From: Harmothoe impar | Taxonomy: Eukaryota > Annelida > Polychaeta > Phyllodocida > Polynoidae | Direction: 5' to 3' | NCBI GenBank assembly: GCA_947462335.1 | Contig: OX381705.1 | Location: 38,091,570 to 38,155,569 of the forward strand | DNA: 64,000 nt | Part shown: positions 38,903 through 40,465 of the stretch, in pieces | Layout: the number at the start of each line of letters is the position of its first letter | Numbering within the stretch: the first letter of the stretch is position 1 | Notes under the pieces: generated by a model | What the model was told of the DNA's origin: nothing | What the model saw: only the letters and a program-made list of their open reading frames with translations | The model's database searches: none | Program-made: the position numbers and the translations under genes

Positions 38903-40344
38903 GTTTTTTTTAAACAAAAACCAGCTGCAAAGTAAAGAAAGAAAAGGGAAATAAAGCTAGGGGGTTGGGGGGCACAGCCCCCCATATTTGAAACAAAAGA
39001 CAGGGTTAAAAAGACCTCATCAGGCTCATGTGATCACTCAGTGAATGAATTGGAATTTTCTGATTTGATTTATTACCTTGTCAGTAATGGTACTGTCACT
39101 GCAGAAGCTAATAATATTGAATCTTTTTGGAATTTTTTGGGGTCTGAAATGACCTGGCCATGGGTCTGAAACGACCATGGGTCTGAAACGGCCGTGGGGC
39201 TGAAATGACTGGGGCCGAAACAGCCACGGTCCTGAAACAACTGGTATTCGGACTGTCATCGCTAGGAGGGATTATGGACGATTCGCACCACTGTCAGTTC
39301 GCCCTAGATGATTCGCACTACACCTCCTGGATGATTCGCACTACTTGCTGGACCATTCGCACTACCCCAGGGCAGGAGTATGGGGTTGGATGATTCACCC
39401 TACTGCTCCCCGGGGTGTCGACCCCTACTCCCCGGGGGGTAGGGATGTCATCAATACACATATTTGGAATAGTAGGACAGCCTTGTGACTTGTCAATGTG
39501 TATTAATTATGGGGGGGCTCTGCCCCCCAACCCCCATTTTTATCTTCTTTTCTTTTTTCTTTTCCTACTCTGCTGCCACTGTTCAAAAAGAATATATTTT
39601 CAGGGATATTGATAGGAATCTTTTCAATGTGACACTGTCACACTCCTTAGCCTAACTAGTAGGCTTAGCAAGAACAATGCGCTATTTTGGGTTTAATGGG
39701 CCTTCATAGTTCTCACAGTAAAATACTTATAATATGAAAATTGTAAAATAAAAAAAATAATTTTTGAATAGTTTCTCACAAACACTCTAGGGATCAGAGA
39801 GGTTTTATATCGCTTGTGCATCTTGCTCCAAAAATATAGATTGGTGTGTTCTGTACCAACACATATTGTATGTACCAAGAAAACTTGGTATTCAAACTTT
39901 AGATAGGTGTTCTCTGATGGCTTTGTGGGTATCGTAAGACGTTAATTACTCCCAAGAAATTTTTGAAAGATGGGTGTTGGATTGGGGAATATATTAACTT
40001 TGGTTCTAATTGGAATATTTCAAAAATTCTTTCAGTTTTAGAAAGCTTATGCGCCGTAGGGCGCACTAGTGCGGATCATCCAGAAAGTAGGGTAAATCGA
40101 CTAGGGCGAATCATCTAGTAGTGCGAACAGACAGTAGTGCGAACAGACAGTAGTGCGAATCATCCATTTTCGCCTAGTAGTAGTCTACTCGTGTGGCAGA
40201 ACCAAGCCAAGCCGGCGAACGAAGTGGCAGATCACTGGAAATTTGTACATAAATTCGAATGGTACTGCCATGGTACTCGTAATTACTTACCAGAAGCTGG
40301 TCAACCACTTCCTGGATACGATCCTCAACTGAAGGCTGCGCCAT
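84..40344 (-). CDS. MED23: Mediator complex subunit 23 (N-terminal 263 residues, 8 coding exons, gene runs off left edge)
   Basis: MED23 is a large subunit of the Mediator tail, a nuclear coactivator that links transcription factors to RNA polymerase II. Joining 40344-40291, 28854-28744, 26075-25951, 25082-24971, 23736-23638, 17118-17014, 16447-16378 and 196-84 gives one open frame of 263 codons with every junction in phase and GT..AG borders throughout. The translation follows the known family N-terminus. Landmarks are SIEEAF, a HNQTNEKRAKLL helix, VCEALL, RRIIGGVDYKGVRDLL, YILDRNACLLPSYFAV, GRSSLLPVV and WKLNPNTLRFPLSGPLPYDK. The vertebrate protein is about 1,370 residues, so roughly a fifth is here. 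Introns are large and packed with transposons (intron 7 about 16 kb, intron 1 about 11 kb). The exons are too short to stand out as single long frames. The identification rests on recognising the protein, not on a database search. Confidence 0.93.
260..848 (-). pseudogene. Older DIRS copy, 3' part (RT thumb and RNase H)
   Basis: On the minus strand the sequence reads KLQDMPVGLGFKIH, then FLGYTINTSRMTVTPTQ (RT C-terminal motif), then RNase H pieces GLWLLEGRTLY and KTIRCLSDNTT. The frame decays near 400, and no recombinase follows before MED23 exon 8 at 196. It is the downstream half of the copy that continues at 6421; the intact DIRS element separates the two. Confidence 0.85.
849..926 (+). 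repeat. DIRS left terminal repeat
   Basis: The outer 55 bases (849-903) recur inverted in the ICR at 6024-6078. The inner 30 bases (897-926) recur inverted in the right terminus at 6295-6324. The outer part differs from the right terminus, as in known DIRS elements. Confidence 0.9.
973..1109 (+). other. Candidate spliced leader intron in the DIRS element
   Basis: A strong donor (CCG|GTGAGT at 973) and a strong pyrimidine-rich acceptor (TTGTATTTTGCAG ending at 1109) bracket 137 bases of untranslated leader before the first ORF. DIRS-like elements with introns are known. Here it rests only on the two consensus sites. Confidence 0.45.
1197..2801 (+). CDS. DIRS ORF1, gag-like protein
   Basis: 534 codons from the first in-frame ATG. 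The frame is open back to at least 1104 but without an earlier ATG. The protein is polar and acidic in its first part, then has a charged helix likely to form a coiled coil (RRERQRLAEYSKQLEERRQR), a lysine-rich KRKAAGTVATKATKKAKK tract, a mixed central domain, and a C-terminal RG/GR-rich tail (RGRGGRGRG) ending in KSYKRKDD. RG-rich tails bind nucleic acid in many proteins. DIRS first ORFs are assumed to package the RNA but are poorly conserved, so the name rests on position and composition. It is followed directly by the RT frame. Confidence 0.8.
   Translation: MPNSNDNCSLDGEYNEDGLSQVSEAVDEPNEMEGAAQETARSVASAATGVTPAQGTGRGRHPRSPTRQGARWRDWQISADDLETVSDQEFLRRERQRLAEYSKQLEERRQRLNQEEQQRNRRRHMAADADADSQASHVSRGSQPARRRMTHSMSPAPGRQGGPNNPGDSDYAASFLFDEDDLEGESVSQAGLLSHHSDQVSTAPRAAEQVDTDEGQEPTKPAKRKAAGTVATKATKKAKKPDNAEEEQEEEVNPFENWDDSPFAAAAQAAVQEAERENVSGEVTPGMAKLLSTFHRNCKDLSKAKELVAKYPPPKNAASLVAPRMDQGFYRSEEVDYATKRADKELQLTQSAILASIVAILPILELMVSRGKKDEPLAETGQAAIDAMQLAFYANTSVVRRRRQALRPNLDRRVVHSVVDADVSGANLFGENVEETVAQAKKSDRLVRDLMGPPRTPRGRAPQRGRGGRGRGAPPNQHTGRGGFRGAPPSARGRRGGRRGGAGRGGRRDHRDLSHHSPLDGAYPHDKSYKRKDD
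2852..4729 (+). CDS. DIRS ORF2, reverse transcriptase and RNase H
   Basis: The open frame runs from just after the ORF1 stop. The first ATG is at 2852, giving 625 codons to the TAG at 4727. RT motifs in order are VRVILDLTQLNK, the LDLKDAYYS aspartate motif, LPNGLSCGPRYFTK, catalytic FQYIDD (tyrosine codon at 3470), and LGFMLD. RNase H follows with ETDASHGGWGAVS, INILELRAI, TTDNTTAKAYVNKGGG and DAADKASR, so the acidic residues are present. The C-terminal part (TPEIDLFASRENAKCPLYMS to APQWPTAHWFPRL) is a segment typical of DIRS elements between RNase H and recombinase. In some members it is called a methyltransferase domain, and I cannot confirm catalytic motifs for that. It overlaps ORF3 by 148 bases in another frame. 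Confidence 0.92.
   Translation: MSDLVHTPENFQAGQITHFVAQWSDYTGDRWVLDQVSAMRIPFVQNPIQQSVPFPYSLGTVESEGIDVQIGKMLNKGVIEETVHTRGEWISNIFPRPKPDGEVRVILDLTQLNKLVEYQHFKMHGLTTALDLMQTDSHLASLDLKDAYYSLKIHEDDRKYLRFYWRGILYQFTSLPNGLSCGPRYFTKILTPIFAEAHRRGIECFQYIDDVFIIHETYEGCAESVRELAYLLDSVGLVVHPSKSSLIPSTTMKFLGFMLDSHHRIVYLPEDKIVKMEKVTATMLDTEFPTIQSVAELVGLMTAYTPAVDYGIAHIKVLERNKNSALVRTGRDYTQTMTLSEEARNEILWWHDHARQAYRVIRGEPDLVVETDASHGGWGAVSLGVETNGRWTEDEMAHINILELRAILLGIQSFLPDEPTFVHVTTDNTTAKAYVNKGGGVKSLECHAEAKDIWNWLEQHGHWIEVSFIPGCQNDAADKASRVFADNLEWSLSDKLFDKICSVFGTPEIDLFASRENAKCPLYMSYKLDPGSIHVDAFTTVWTNWYVYAFPPPRLLPRVLKKIHADRPKKAVIVAPQWPTAHWFPRLQVRAKRGINIGRKRSNLQQNQDVTNRFPKGLGLIISEI
4582..5703 (+). CDS. DIRS ORF3, tyrosine recombinase
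   Basis: 373 codons from an ATG inside ORF2. The N-terminus is lysine-rich, then comes a SAM-like DNA-binding part (ESWKKGTQKVYNQYIKKW), then the catalytic domain. Candidate catalytic residues are Arg207 (SGHRGQ), His317 and Arg320 (HSLRG), Trp343 in place of the second histidine (YGSWRNE), and the nucleophile Tyr353 (RHYLKK). This is the R-H-R-W-Y set expected for the family. The enzyme integrates the circular DNA copy. All key residues are present, supporting a functional protein. Confidence 0.92.
   Translation: MANSSLVPSATSQGEARNKHREKKKQPPAKSGRNQQVPQRTGFDYFRNLEFQLMTELKCNRATAKFLIESWKKGTQKVYNQYIKKWFTHCIIKNIDKFGDSEANVCDFIRVMSDENYSYGAVNAARCALSVVLPKTSTQDTMGKRYWVTRACRSAYLRNPPKPKHSYFWDVRLIFDTLRSWGRNSKMTLSRLGRKVLCLMLLISGHRGQMALALTLENMEEWDDGSVSFTLLFPMKTAKTGEKLLKVNFKPYHKDVRLCVVRALRRYVERTAPKRTSQKLFVSYISPYGAVKRDTISRWVVLTMRASGINTKRFGAHSLRGAGVSSGARLGVSTDLMLKYGSWRNEATMARHYLKKVQVAPKKSLGEQLLDAV
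5938..5943 (+). terminator. DIRS polyadenylation signal
   Basis: AATAAA lies 235 bases after the recombinase stop and 80 bases before the ICR, where a 3' end for the element's transcript would be expected. Confidence 0.5.
6024..6177. repeat. DIRS internal complementary region
   Basis: Two halves abut at 6078/6079. The left half is complementary to the element's left end and the right half to its right end. In the DIRS replication model this region aligns the two ends so that a single-stranded circle can be closed. The base pairing is seen; the role is family knowledge. Confidence 0.9.
6291..6420 (-). repeat. DIRS right terminal repeat
   Basis: 99 bases (6322-6420) are the exact-length reverse complement of 6079-6177, so the pair forms a long hairpin across a spacer of about 144 bases. 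The inner 30 bases match the left terminus in inverted orientation. Confidence 0.9.
6421..6790 (-). pseudogene. Older DIRS copy, RT palm region
   Basis: Minus-strand reading gives RLILDLSDLNDSVVYRNFNM, then YQYTCLPNGLAQAPRTFTKV, then after a one-base frame change GYIDDTFIMGE, which contains the catalytic box. Stops, a C-run and frame changes show it is dead. It breaks off exactly at the right end of the intact DIRS element. Confidence 0.88.
6794..7292 (-). pseudogene. Older DIRS copy, gag-like remnant (C-terminal part)
   Basis: Open minus-strand stretch including EEGEKTSEELQQKVLSVFKM and QLNMTDAMTAVAVAMSDADI, preceded by an acidic DNGDSDGSSTDNGG segment. It lies upstream of the RT remnant in element order, so it is read as gag-like. 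The foldback cluster at 7293-7742 separates it from its N-terminus. Confidence 0.65.
7293..7742. mobile_element. Composite TACCGTAAAACC foldback element
   Basis: Begins TACCGTAAAACCTCGCG and ends with its complement before GGTA, with TA at each outer edge. It contains a second complete copy of the terminus pair (7404-7629) and several inverted CGCGTATAAGCCGCA units. It is inserted in the gag-like remnant of the older DIRS copy. Confidence 0.75.
7743..7909 (-). pseudogene. Older DIRS copy, gag-like N-terminus
   Basis: Starts with an ATG at 7909 (MAPGTRSAGNADTADCGSPD) and stays open into the foldback insertion at 7742, where the frame runs out. It lies in the right order and strand to be the start of the same gag-like ORF. 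Confidence 0.55.
7910..8490. other. Unassigned, probable leader of the older DIRS copy
   Basis: Lies upstream of the older gag-like ATG on the minus strand. No terminal repeat or coding motif was recognised. The far part is plain AT-rich intron sequence. Confidence 0.3.
8500..9338. repeat. ATAAACGGAGAACGGG minisatellite, block 1
   Basis: Tandem, degenerate copies of a 16-base unit with 11-base variants such as AGAAAGGGATA. Period-driven open frames appear on the minus strand (repeated FIPFSVYPVL) and are not genes. The array is cut at 9339 by a CAGGGG-ended element and resumes at 12754. Confidence 0.9.
10190..10975. repeat. 70-bp satellite, block 1
   Basis: About ten copies of a 70-bp unit containing ACAGTGATACACTCATGCAT and AACACTAACCCTTTAA. 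The ATACACTCAT core recurs at 10221, 10291, 10361 and 10431, which fixes the period. Confidence 0.9.
10982..11592. repeat. Duplicated block of about 610 bp, copy A
   Basis: From CACAGCCACCTGCTCACC to GACTTGCCTT this block is nearly identical to 14536-15150, with only a few substitutions and one indel seen. It starts with repeated CACCTGCTTGCCC units. No coding potential beyond chance was recognised. Confidence 0.9.
11600..12100. repeat. 70-bp satellite, block 2
   Basis: The same unit resumes after the duplicated block of about 610 bp and ends with the same degenerate tail (CATCATGACTATTGTACTC) as block 1. This shows that the tail was duplicated together with the array. Confidence 0.88.
12418..12635. 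repeat. GC-rich palindrome
   Basis: 12461-12485 and 12487-12511 are perfect 25-base inverted repeats around one central base. Imperfect outer arms (GCAGTGCTCCCG and its complement) extend the hairpin to about 12418-12555. A third outer-arm copy lies near 12600-12630. Confidence 0.85.
12754..13556. repeat. ATAAACGGAGAACGGG minisatellite, block 2
   Basis: Continuation of the 8500-9338 array after the inserted element, drifting to GAAAACGGAGAACGC variants at its right end. Confidence 0.9.
13557..13735. repeat. GACGCTCCGATCGACTCGCT unit, copy 1
   Basis: A unit of about 120 bp with CACGCCGCCC, GACACGGCGAAACTGCA and GACGCTCCGATCGACTCGCT. Related units recur at 14349-14485, 14570-14690 and 11015-11130. 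Confidence 0.6.
13736..14190. repeat. ATAAACGGAGAACGGG minisatellite, block 3
   Basis: Third stretch of the 16-base array, ending near 14185. The unit drifts but keeps the GATAAACGG and AGAACGGG halves. Confidence 0.9.
14191..14535. repeat. CAAAATCGGTTTTG units and CACCTGC arrays
   Basis: Short direct copies of CAAAATCGGTTTTG are followed by another GACGCTCCGATCGACTCGCT unit and by CCCACAGCCACCTGC repeats leading into the 610-bp block. Confidence 0.55.
14536..15150. repeat. Duplicated block of about 610 bp, copy B
   Basis: Second copy of 10982-11592, lying outside the CAGGGG-ended element. The near identity implies recent duplication or conversion. Confidence 0.9.
15151..15545. other. Intronic sequence, nothing recognised
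   Basis: No open frame, array or clear inverted repeat was seen. Confidence 0.4.
15556..15858. mobile_element. Foldback MITE with 10-bp target duplication (MULE-like)
   Basis: 303 bp made almost wholly of two inverted arms of about 145 bases (TACTCTCGT at the ends, GGTTGCCCAGACACAGC inside). Directly repeated CCTATAAGTC flanks it at 15546-15555 and 15859-15868. Long arms with a 10-bp duplication fit Mutator-like foldback elements. Class is inferred. Confidence 0.8.
15880..16375. other. MED23 intron 7, nothing recognised
   Basis: Low-complexity intron sequence without features, ending at the exon 7 donor. Confidence 0.4.
16378..16447 (-). CDS. MED23: MED23 coding exon 7
   Basis: 70 bases. 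Acceptor TTTTACAG|AAA and donor TGTG|GTAAGT. Encodes KMGLMLSEFVQTFRQAAQMV followed by TLC, and leaves one base of a glycine codon that exon 8 completes across a 16-kb intron. Confidence 0.9.
16448..17013. other. MED23 intron 6
   Basis: AT-rich. A run of TAAATAAAT/TTAATTAATT simple sequence lies near 16900-16960. No insertion recognised. Confidence 0.5.
17014..17118 (-). CDS. MED23: MED23 coding exon 6
   Basis: 105 bases, 35 codons, phase 0 at both ends. Acceptor TCAATTAG|GTT and donor CATTGG|GTAAGC. Encodes VVEYILDRNACLLPSYFAV and continues to RPWPHW, one of the most diagnostic MED23 stretches in the window. Confidence 0.94.
17240..17300. mobile_element. Solo end related to the CAGGGG-ended element
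   Basis: CAGGGCTACACTAAC followed by a GTCGCCCAGGCCC motif resembles the left end at 9339. No matching right end was found nearby. Confidence 0.5.
17301..18884. other. MED23 intron 5, mostly unassigned
   Basis: Holds A-rich tracts (17625-17655) and a C-run at 18325-18342. No gene or clear repeat boundary was seen. Confidence 0.4.
18885..19900 (+). pseudogene. LINE reverse transcriptase remnant
   Basis: Readable pieces are KLYADDLVLYCTNEDAKKAL (the catalytic YADD box), LVEKYTYLKVILDRTLSMEA, and VQNRILQCCLKIRDPMSIST. They come in LINE order but in different frames, and are interrupted by a foldback MITE at 19004-19211. It is a decayed non-LTR element fragment. Confidence 0.85.
19004..19211. 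mobile_element. TACCGTAAATTC foldback MITE
   Basis: 208 bp with TACCGTAAATTCCCGC at the left and its complement at the right, and CGCGTACTACCCGCGGGTAG inside. Same family layout as the copies at 7293, 21712, 22866 and 26663. It lies within the LINE remnant. Confidence 0.8.
19921..20272. mobile_element. TAA-flanked MITE (PIF/Harbinger-like)
   Basis: The terminal inverted repeats of about 34 bases start GGCCACTTAAAATTGATTAT with a few mismatches. TAA is directly repeated on both sides (19918-19920, 20273-20275). A 3-bp TWA duplication is the hallmark of PIF/Harbinger. No transposase is present. Confidence 0.7.
20639..21072. repeat. 193-bp tandem duplication with inverted end
   Basis: Two near-identical 193-bp units (20639-20831, 20832-21024) each end in GGCGCTAGATGG...GGCGCCGCTTAC. 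The last 45 bases of the unit then recur inverted (21027-21072), giving a GGCGCC-centred hairpin at the border. Confidence 0.85.
21073..21711. other. MED23 intron 5, unassigned
   Basis: C-runs at 21375-21385 and 21411-21420 only. No gene or defined element. Confidence 0.4.
21712..21918. mobile_element. TACCGTAAATTC foldback MITE, degenerate
   Basis: Starts TACCGTAAATTCTTCTG and ends with a mutated complement, with GCTTATAGAA/TTCTACAAGG units inside. An older member of the TACCGTAAA family. Confidence 0.65.
21919..22865. other. MED23 intron 5, unassigned
   Basis: AT-rich sequence with no recognised gene, array or bounded element. Confidence 0.4.
22866..23582. mobile_element. TACCGTAAAACC foldback element, long form
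   Basis: 717 bp bounded by TACCGTAAAACC and GGTTTTACGGTA. Both ends carry CTCGCGTATAAGCCGCACC units. The middle holds three copies of GTCTTACGGCTGAGGTGC (about 40-bp period, 23289-23370) and C-runs. No coding region. Confidence 0.8.
23638..23736 (-). CDS. MED23: MED23 coding exon 5
   Basis: 99 bases, phase 0 at both ends. Acceptor GATTGCAG|GGA and donor AAAG|GTTTGT. Begins GVRDLLRVILEKARSVP, the direct continuation of GGVDYK in MED23. A nearer GAG|GTTGTA donor is possible, but extending to AAG|GTTTGT keeps the family spacing to the next exon. Confidence 0.88.
23950..24265 (+). pseudogene. LINE fragment upstream of RT domain
   Basis: Reads YYQDLIKPRILLTDK, KKNMFIKLEDFKNDLVNFWK and TAGYINNYFTNIGNNLVKNL with stops and frame changes. 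These are motifs typical of the segment between endonuclease and RT in LINE elements. Confidence 0.7.
24600..24920 (+). mobile_element. LINE 3' end
   Basis: Ends in AAATAAATCCTTTAAAATTG and short AATTG repeats, a tail typical of CR1/L2-type LINEs. It probably belongs with the fragment at 23950 after internal deletion. Confidence 0.45.
24971..25082 (-). CDS. MED23: MED23 coding exon 4
   Basis: 112 bases. Acceptor CACTCAG|A and donor TACAAG|GTACTC. Completes the codon left open by exon 3, encodes SVCEALLTCDKLTWRASKKW, and ends with the conserved RRIIGGVDYK signature in phase 0. Confidence 0.93.
25083..25950. other. MED23 intron 3
   Basis: Contains at about 25245-25335 a repeat piece (TTTCCATTTCCGAAAATAAG) that recurs inverted at 49215-49260. 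Otherwise nothing recognised. Confidence 0.45.
25951..26075 (-). CDS. MED23: MED23 coding exon 3
   Basis: 125 bases starting in phase 0 and ending with two bases of a codon. Acceptor TATTCCAG|GAG and donor CCAA|GTAAGT. Encodes EYHDMAIKYFVICIHNQTNE and continues to LVDNNHVPA, matching the family's helical-repeat segment. Confidence 0.92.
26285..26378 (+). repeat. Left arm of a 2-kb spaced inverted pair
   Basis: CCGCATGACCCCCTCAGATC and the following bases to TATACCAT recur inverted at 28327-28410. They may be the ends of a transposon about 2.1 kb long in MED23 intron 2. Confidence 0.7.
26663..27184. mobile_element. TACCGTAAAACC foldback element interrupted by a MITE
   Basis: Bounded by TACCGTAAAACC and GGTTTTACGGTA. 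The sequence is split by the TAA-flanked element at 26765-27082. Confidence 0.8.
26765..27082. mobile_element. TAA-flanked C-rich MITE (PIF/Harbinger-like)
   Basis: The 26-base inverted termini (GGGAGTGATCATTTTTTAAC...) are flanked by TAA at 26762-26764 and 27083-27085. The interior has C-runs and palindromic CCGCGCGGAGCGCGC. A related, damaged copy starts at 48855. Confidence 0.8.
27185..28326. other. MED23 intron 2, unassigned
   Basis: No gene recognised. Open frames here lack any family signature. Confidence 0.4.
28327..28410 (-). repeat. Right arm of a 2-kb spaced inverted pair
   Basis: Reverse complement of 26285-26378 with few differences. The interior of the pair contains the TACCGTAAAACC foldback copy and no transposase. 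Confidence 0.7.
28744..28854 (-). CDS. MED23: MED23 coding exon 2
   Basis: 111 bases, 37 codons, phase 0 at both ends. Acceptor CCCATGCAG|AAG and donor AAG|GTGTGT. Encodes KVQSIEEAFVGFLIPRETMK and continues to VWTNLPK, matching the early IEEAF...GLP region of MED23. Confidence 0.9.
28975..29030. repeat. GACTCAGGGT-type repeat end
   Basis: AAAGATTGAGCGTGTGAGTG and GATGACTCAGGGT recur at 31045-31085 and, inverted, at 45722-45765. Each carries an imperfect GTGATTGAAATCAC palindrome. Confidence 0.55.
29150..29400. repeat. CAGGTGGGTGTGGG array and GC-rich block
   Basis: Four CAGGTGGGTGTGGG units, the complement of the CACCTGC arrays at 11150 and 14700, are followed by a GC-rich stretch containing CGGACGATAAACGGCGACG. 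It looks like a distant member of the same repeat family. Confidence 0.5.
29401..30800. other. MED23 intron 1, unassigned
   Basis: AT-rich. No gene, array or bounded element recognised. Confidence 0.4.
30805..30960 (+). repeat. TTTCAGACCCATGG array (left)
   Basis: Eight or so units of about 17-20 bases (GTTTCAGACCCATGGTC) start after GGACTGTCGGTAACCAG. The array recurs inverted at 39140-39250, with the outermost CCAGTTGTTTCAGGACCGTG shared. Confidence 0.85.
31660..31968 (+). repeat. Dispersed repeat, copy 1
   Basis: About 300 bases (including GTGCAAAGTGAATCAGGGTT and CTCTATGCTGAAGCAAATTA) recur inverted at 47925-48162 and 48463-48530. Confidence 0.85.
32567..33225. mobile_element. CAGGGATATTTCTAGG-ended MITE (hAT-like)
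   Basis: Perfect 16-bp inverted termini. TAACCG is directly repeated on both flanks (up to 8 bp if the border is shifted). The interior has several TGGCGCAT/ATGCGCCA motifs near both ends. The CAGGG end plus a duplication of up to 8 bp suggests hAT. No transposase. Confidence 0.75.
33305..33390 (-). repeat. CTATTGTTAATGG motifs in LINE 3' flank
   Basis: Two copies (minus-strand sense) lie just after the LINE stop. The same motif occurs five times on its other side. Confidence 0.7.
33410..34720 (-). pseudogene. LINE ORF2, reverse transcriptase part (frameshifted)
   Basis: Minus-strand reading gives ERLVHTQLCAYMEENGLLHK, QSGFRENHCTLDAVF, VIYLDFSKAFDTLDHKQLL, YGVPQGSILGPLLF, and KIRLYADDTMLVYS with the catalytic YADD at 34248-34259. 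Then come TYTYLGIVMDSNLS and, in another frame, LQNNALRLCFSIRNPQEAHV. Frame changes lie near 34720, 33820 and 33500. Motifs fit the CR1/Jockey group of non-LTR elements. It is almost complete but broken. Confidence 0.92.
34633..35910 (-). CDS. LINE ORF2, endonuclease and pre-RT part
   Basis: 425 codons from an ATG at 35910. The apurinic-type endonuclease motifs are WNAQSMKNK, AFLETWLKP, DRAGGVSIYVKD, SLYRPHRG, LYVGGDFNMNL and TLDQIY. After KKDPKKFWESLQKLLP the linker to the RT follows. A final SD/H endonuclease motif is not clear. The frame passes into the RT only through a shift near 34720, so as it stands this is a fragment of one polyprotein. Confidence 0.88.
   Translation of the reverse strand: MDESNIKGFKLIYWNAQSMKNKSESLRYFTYTRKPHVIAFLETWLKPWTPDSYYEFNGYSMHWQDRIVDRAGGVSIYVKDTIPQMRLKAPECNVMTKDCELLAVTIHRKECRPEVVISLYRPHRGSEDAFRQHLQQALHLVTRHYLGATLYVGGDFNMNLAPAVHHSTVMHQLAHTYQLKPLITEPTRPLHNDVNTLDQIYTGPDNIMAAGLALPTLTNTLVRRAKGVYIGEKLRAHKKDPKKFWESLQKLLPAKKKKRQPIHLLSDDEPIPTEEVSTVINKYFANIGATLASKLPTEGEEPRPINVPQVETRFRIKAVTQNQVWKEIKKIDITKSSGIETISARLLRDSLLILLAEFTAIVNNSLAEGEFPSRWKTAKVVPAPKVTAPTSPSEAHLTPAGPGQGCGEASAYTTVCLHGGEWTIA
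35903..36292 (-). CDS. Possible LINE ORF1 C-terminus
   Basis: A minus-strand frame that ends exactly where ORF2 begins (overlapping ATGGATGA). It contains VVCVGCEVSNRATWQQDEEK, with CxxC-like spacing. Its start lies further upstream or is lost. The overlap suggests coupled translation, but the protein is not recognised. Confidence 0.4.
   Translation of the reverse strand: MIKRVVHPQPCPPLDLTEPGGMGGVHSGAVVKSQTTPRPHASTICNRMTANQVAGRKADNLNVGKRGPNPERRGSQNLLYVVCVGCEVSNRATWQQDEEKKTERGGSSVEMENTGQGGGEGIAAVTSNG
36425..36850 (-). repeat. CTATTGTTAATGG motifs in LINE 5' flank
   Basis: Five copies with small variants (at about 36432, 36537, 36781, 36808 and 36837) upstream of the LINE frames, same orientation as those at the 3' side. 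The 13-mer is AT-rich and its spacing irregular. Confidence 0.7.
36851..38385. other. LINE 5' flank or intron 1, mostly unassigned
   Basis: Holds a G-run (36910-36930), a tandem duplication of about 48 bp (37195-37285, CGATTTATACACAAA), and a GC-rich part at 38170-38340 that could be the LINE 5' UTR. No gene. Confidence 0.4.
38386..38903. repeat. GGAA/GAAA microsatellite
   Basis: More than 500 bases of GGAA units passing into GAAA at the right, with GGAAAGAA units at the left. Long FLPSFLPS-type frames on the minus strand are artefacts of the repeat. Confidence 0.97.
39140..39250 (-). repeat. TTTCAGACCCATGG array (right, inverted)
   Basis: Inverted counterpart of 30805-30960. Its outer end is AACAACTGGTATTCGGACTG, complementary to the left outer end. 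Confidence 0.85.
39270..40175. mobile_element. Element with inverted GATTCGCACTA arrays
   Basis: The left array (39270-39370) and right array (40055-40175) are inverted relative to each other. They share an outer ATGGAYGATTCGCACYACTG and several inner TGGATGATTCGCACTA units. The interior of about 680 bases shows no gene. The outer edge lies 20 bases from the TTTCAGACCC array. Confidence 0.75.
40291..40344 (-). CDS. MED23: MED23 coding exon 1
   Basis: Encodes the first 18 residues, beginning MAQPSVEDRIQEVVDQLL, and ends in phase 0 at a strong donor (CTG|GTAAGT). The ATG is the first after a GC-rich stretch with a YY1-type motif 70-80 bases upstream. The N-terminus aligns with the start of the known protein, which supports this start. 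The sequence TTAAATTCAG just before the ATG resembles a splice acceptor, so a separate 5' non-coding exon cannot be excluded. Confidence 0.85.
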
Positions 40345-40465
40345 GCTGAATTTAAAATATGTTTTACCTGCCAGATTGAATCAAAACAAAGCGCGCAAAA
40401 GTTTTGGCCTAGGAGGCCGCCATCTTCATTTGCTGGTACCCGACCGCAAAGGTAGCTGCATACTA
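40345..40465 (-). promoter_or_regulatory. MED23: MED23 5' UTR and core promoter region
   Basis: The sequence upstream of the MED23 ATG holds AAGATGGCGGC on the minus strand (40416-40426). This is a YY1-type motif commonly found just downstream of housekeeping start sites in animals. GCGCGC lies nearby and no TATA box is seen. Transcription probably starts between about 40430 and 40465. A transposon terminus begins at 40466, so little non-transposon promoter DNA lies upstream. The motif is seen; the start-site position is inferred. Confidence 0.55.

Noticed and set aside
38369..38985. Minus-strand frames of repeated SFLP
   Set aside because: Pure translation of the GGAA microsatellite.
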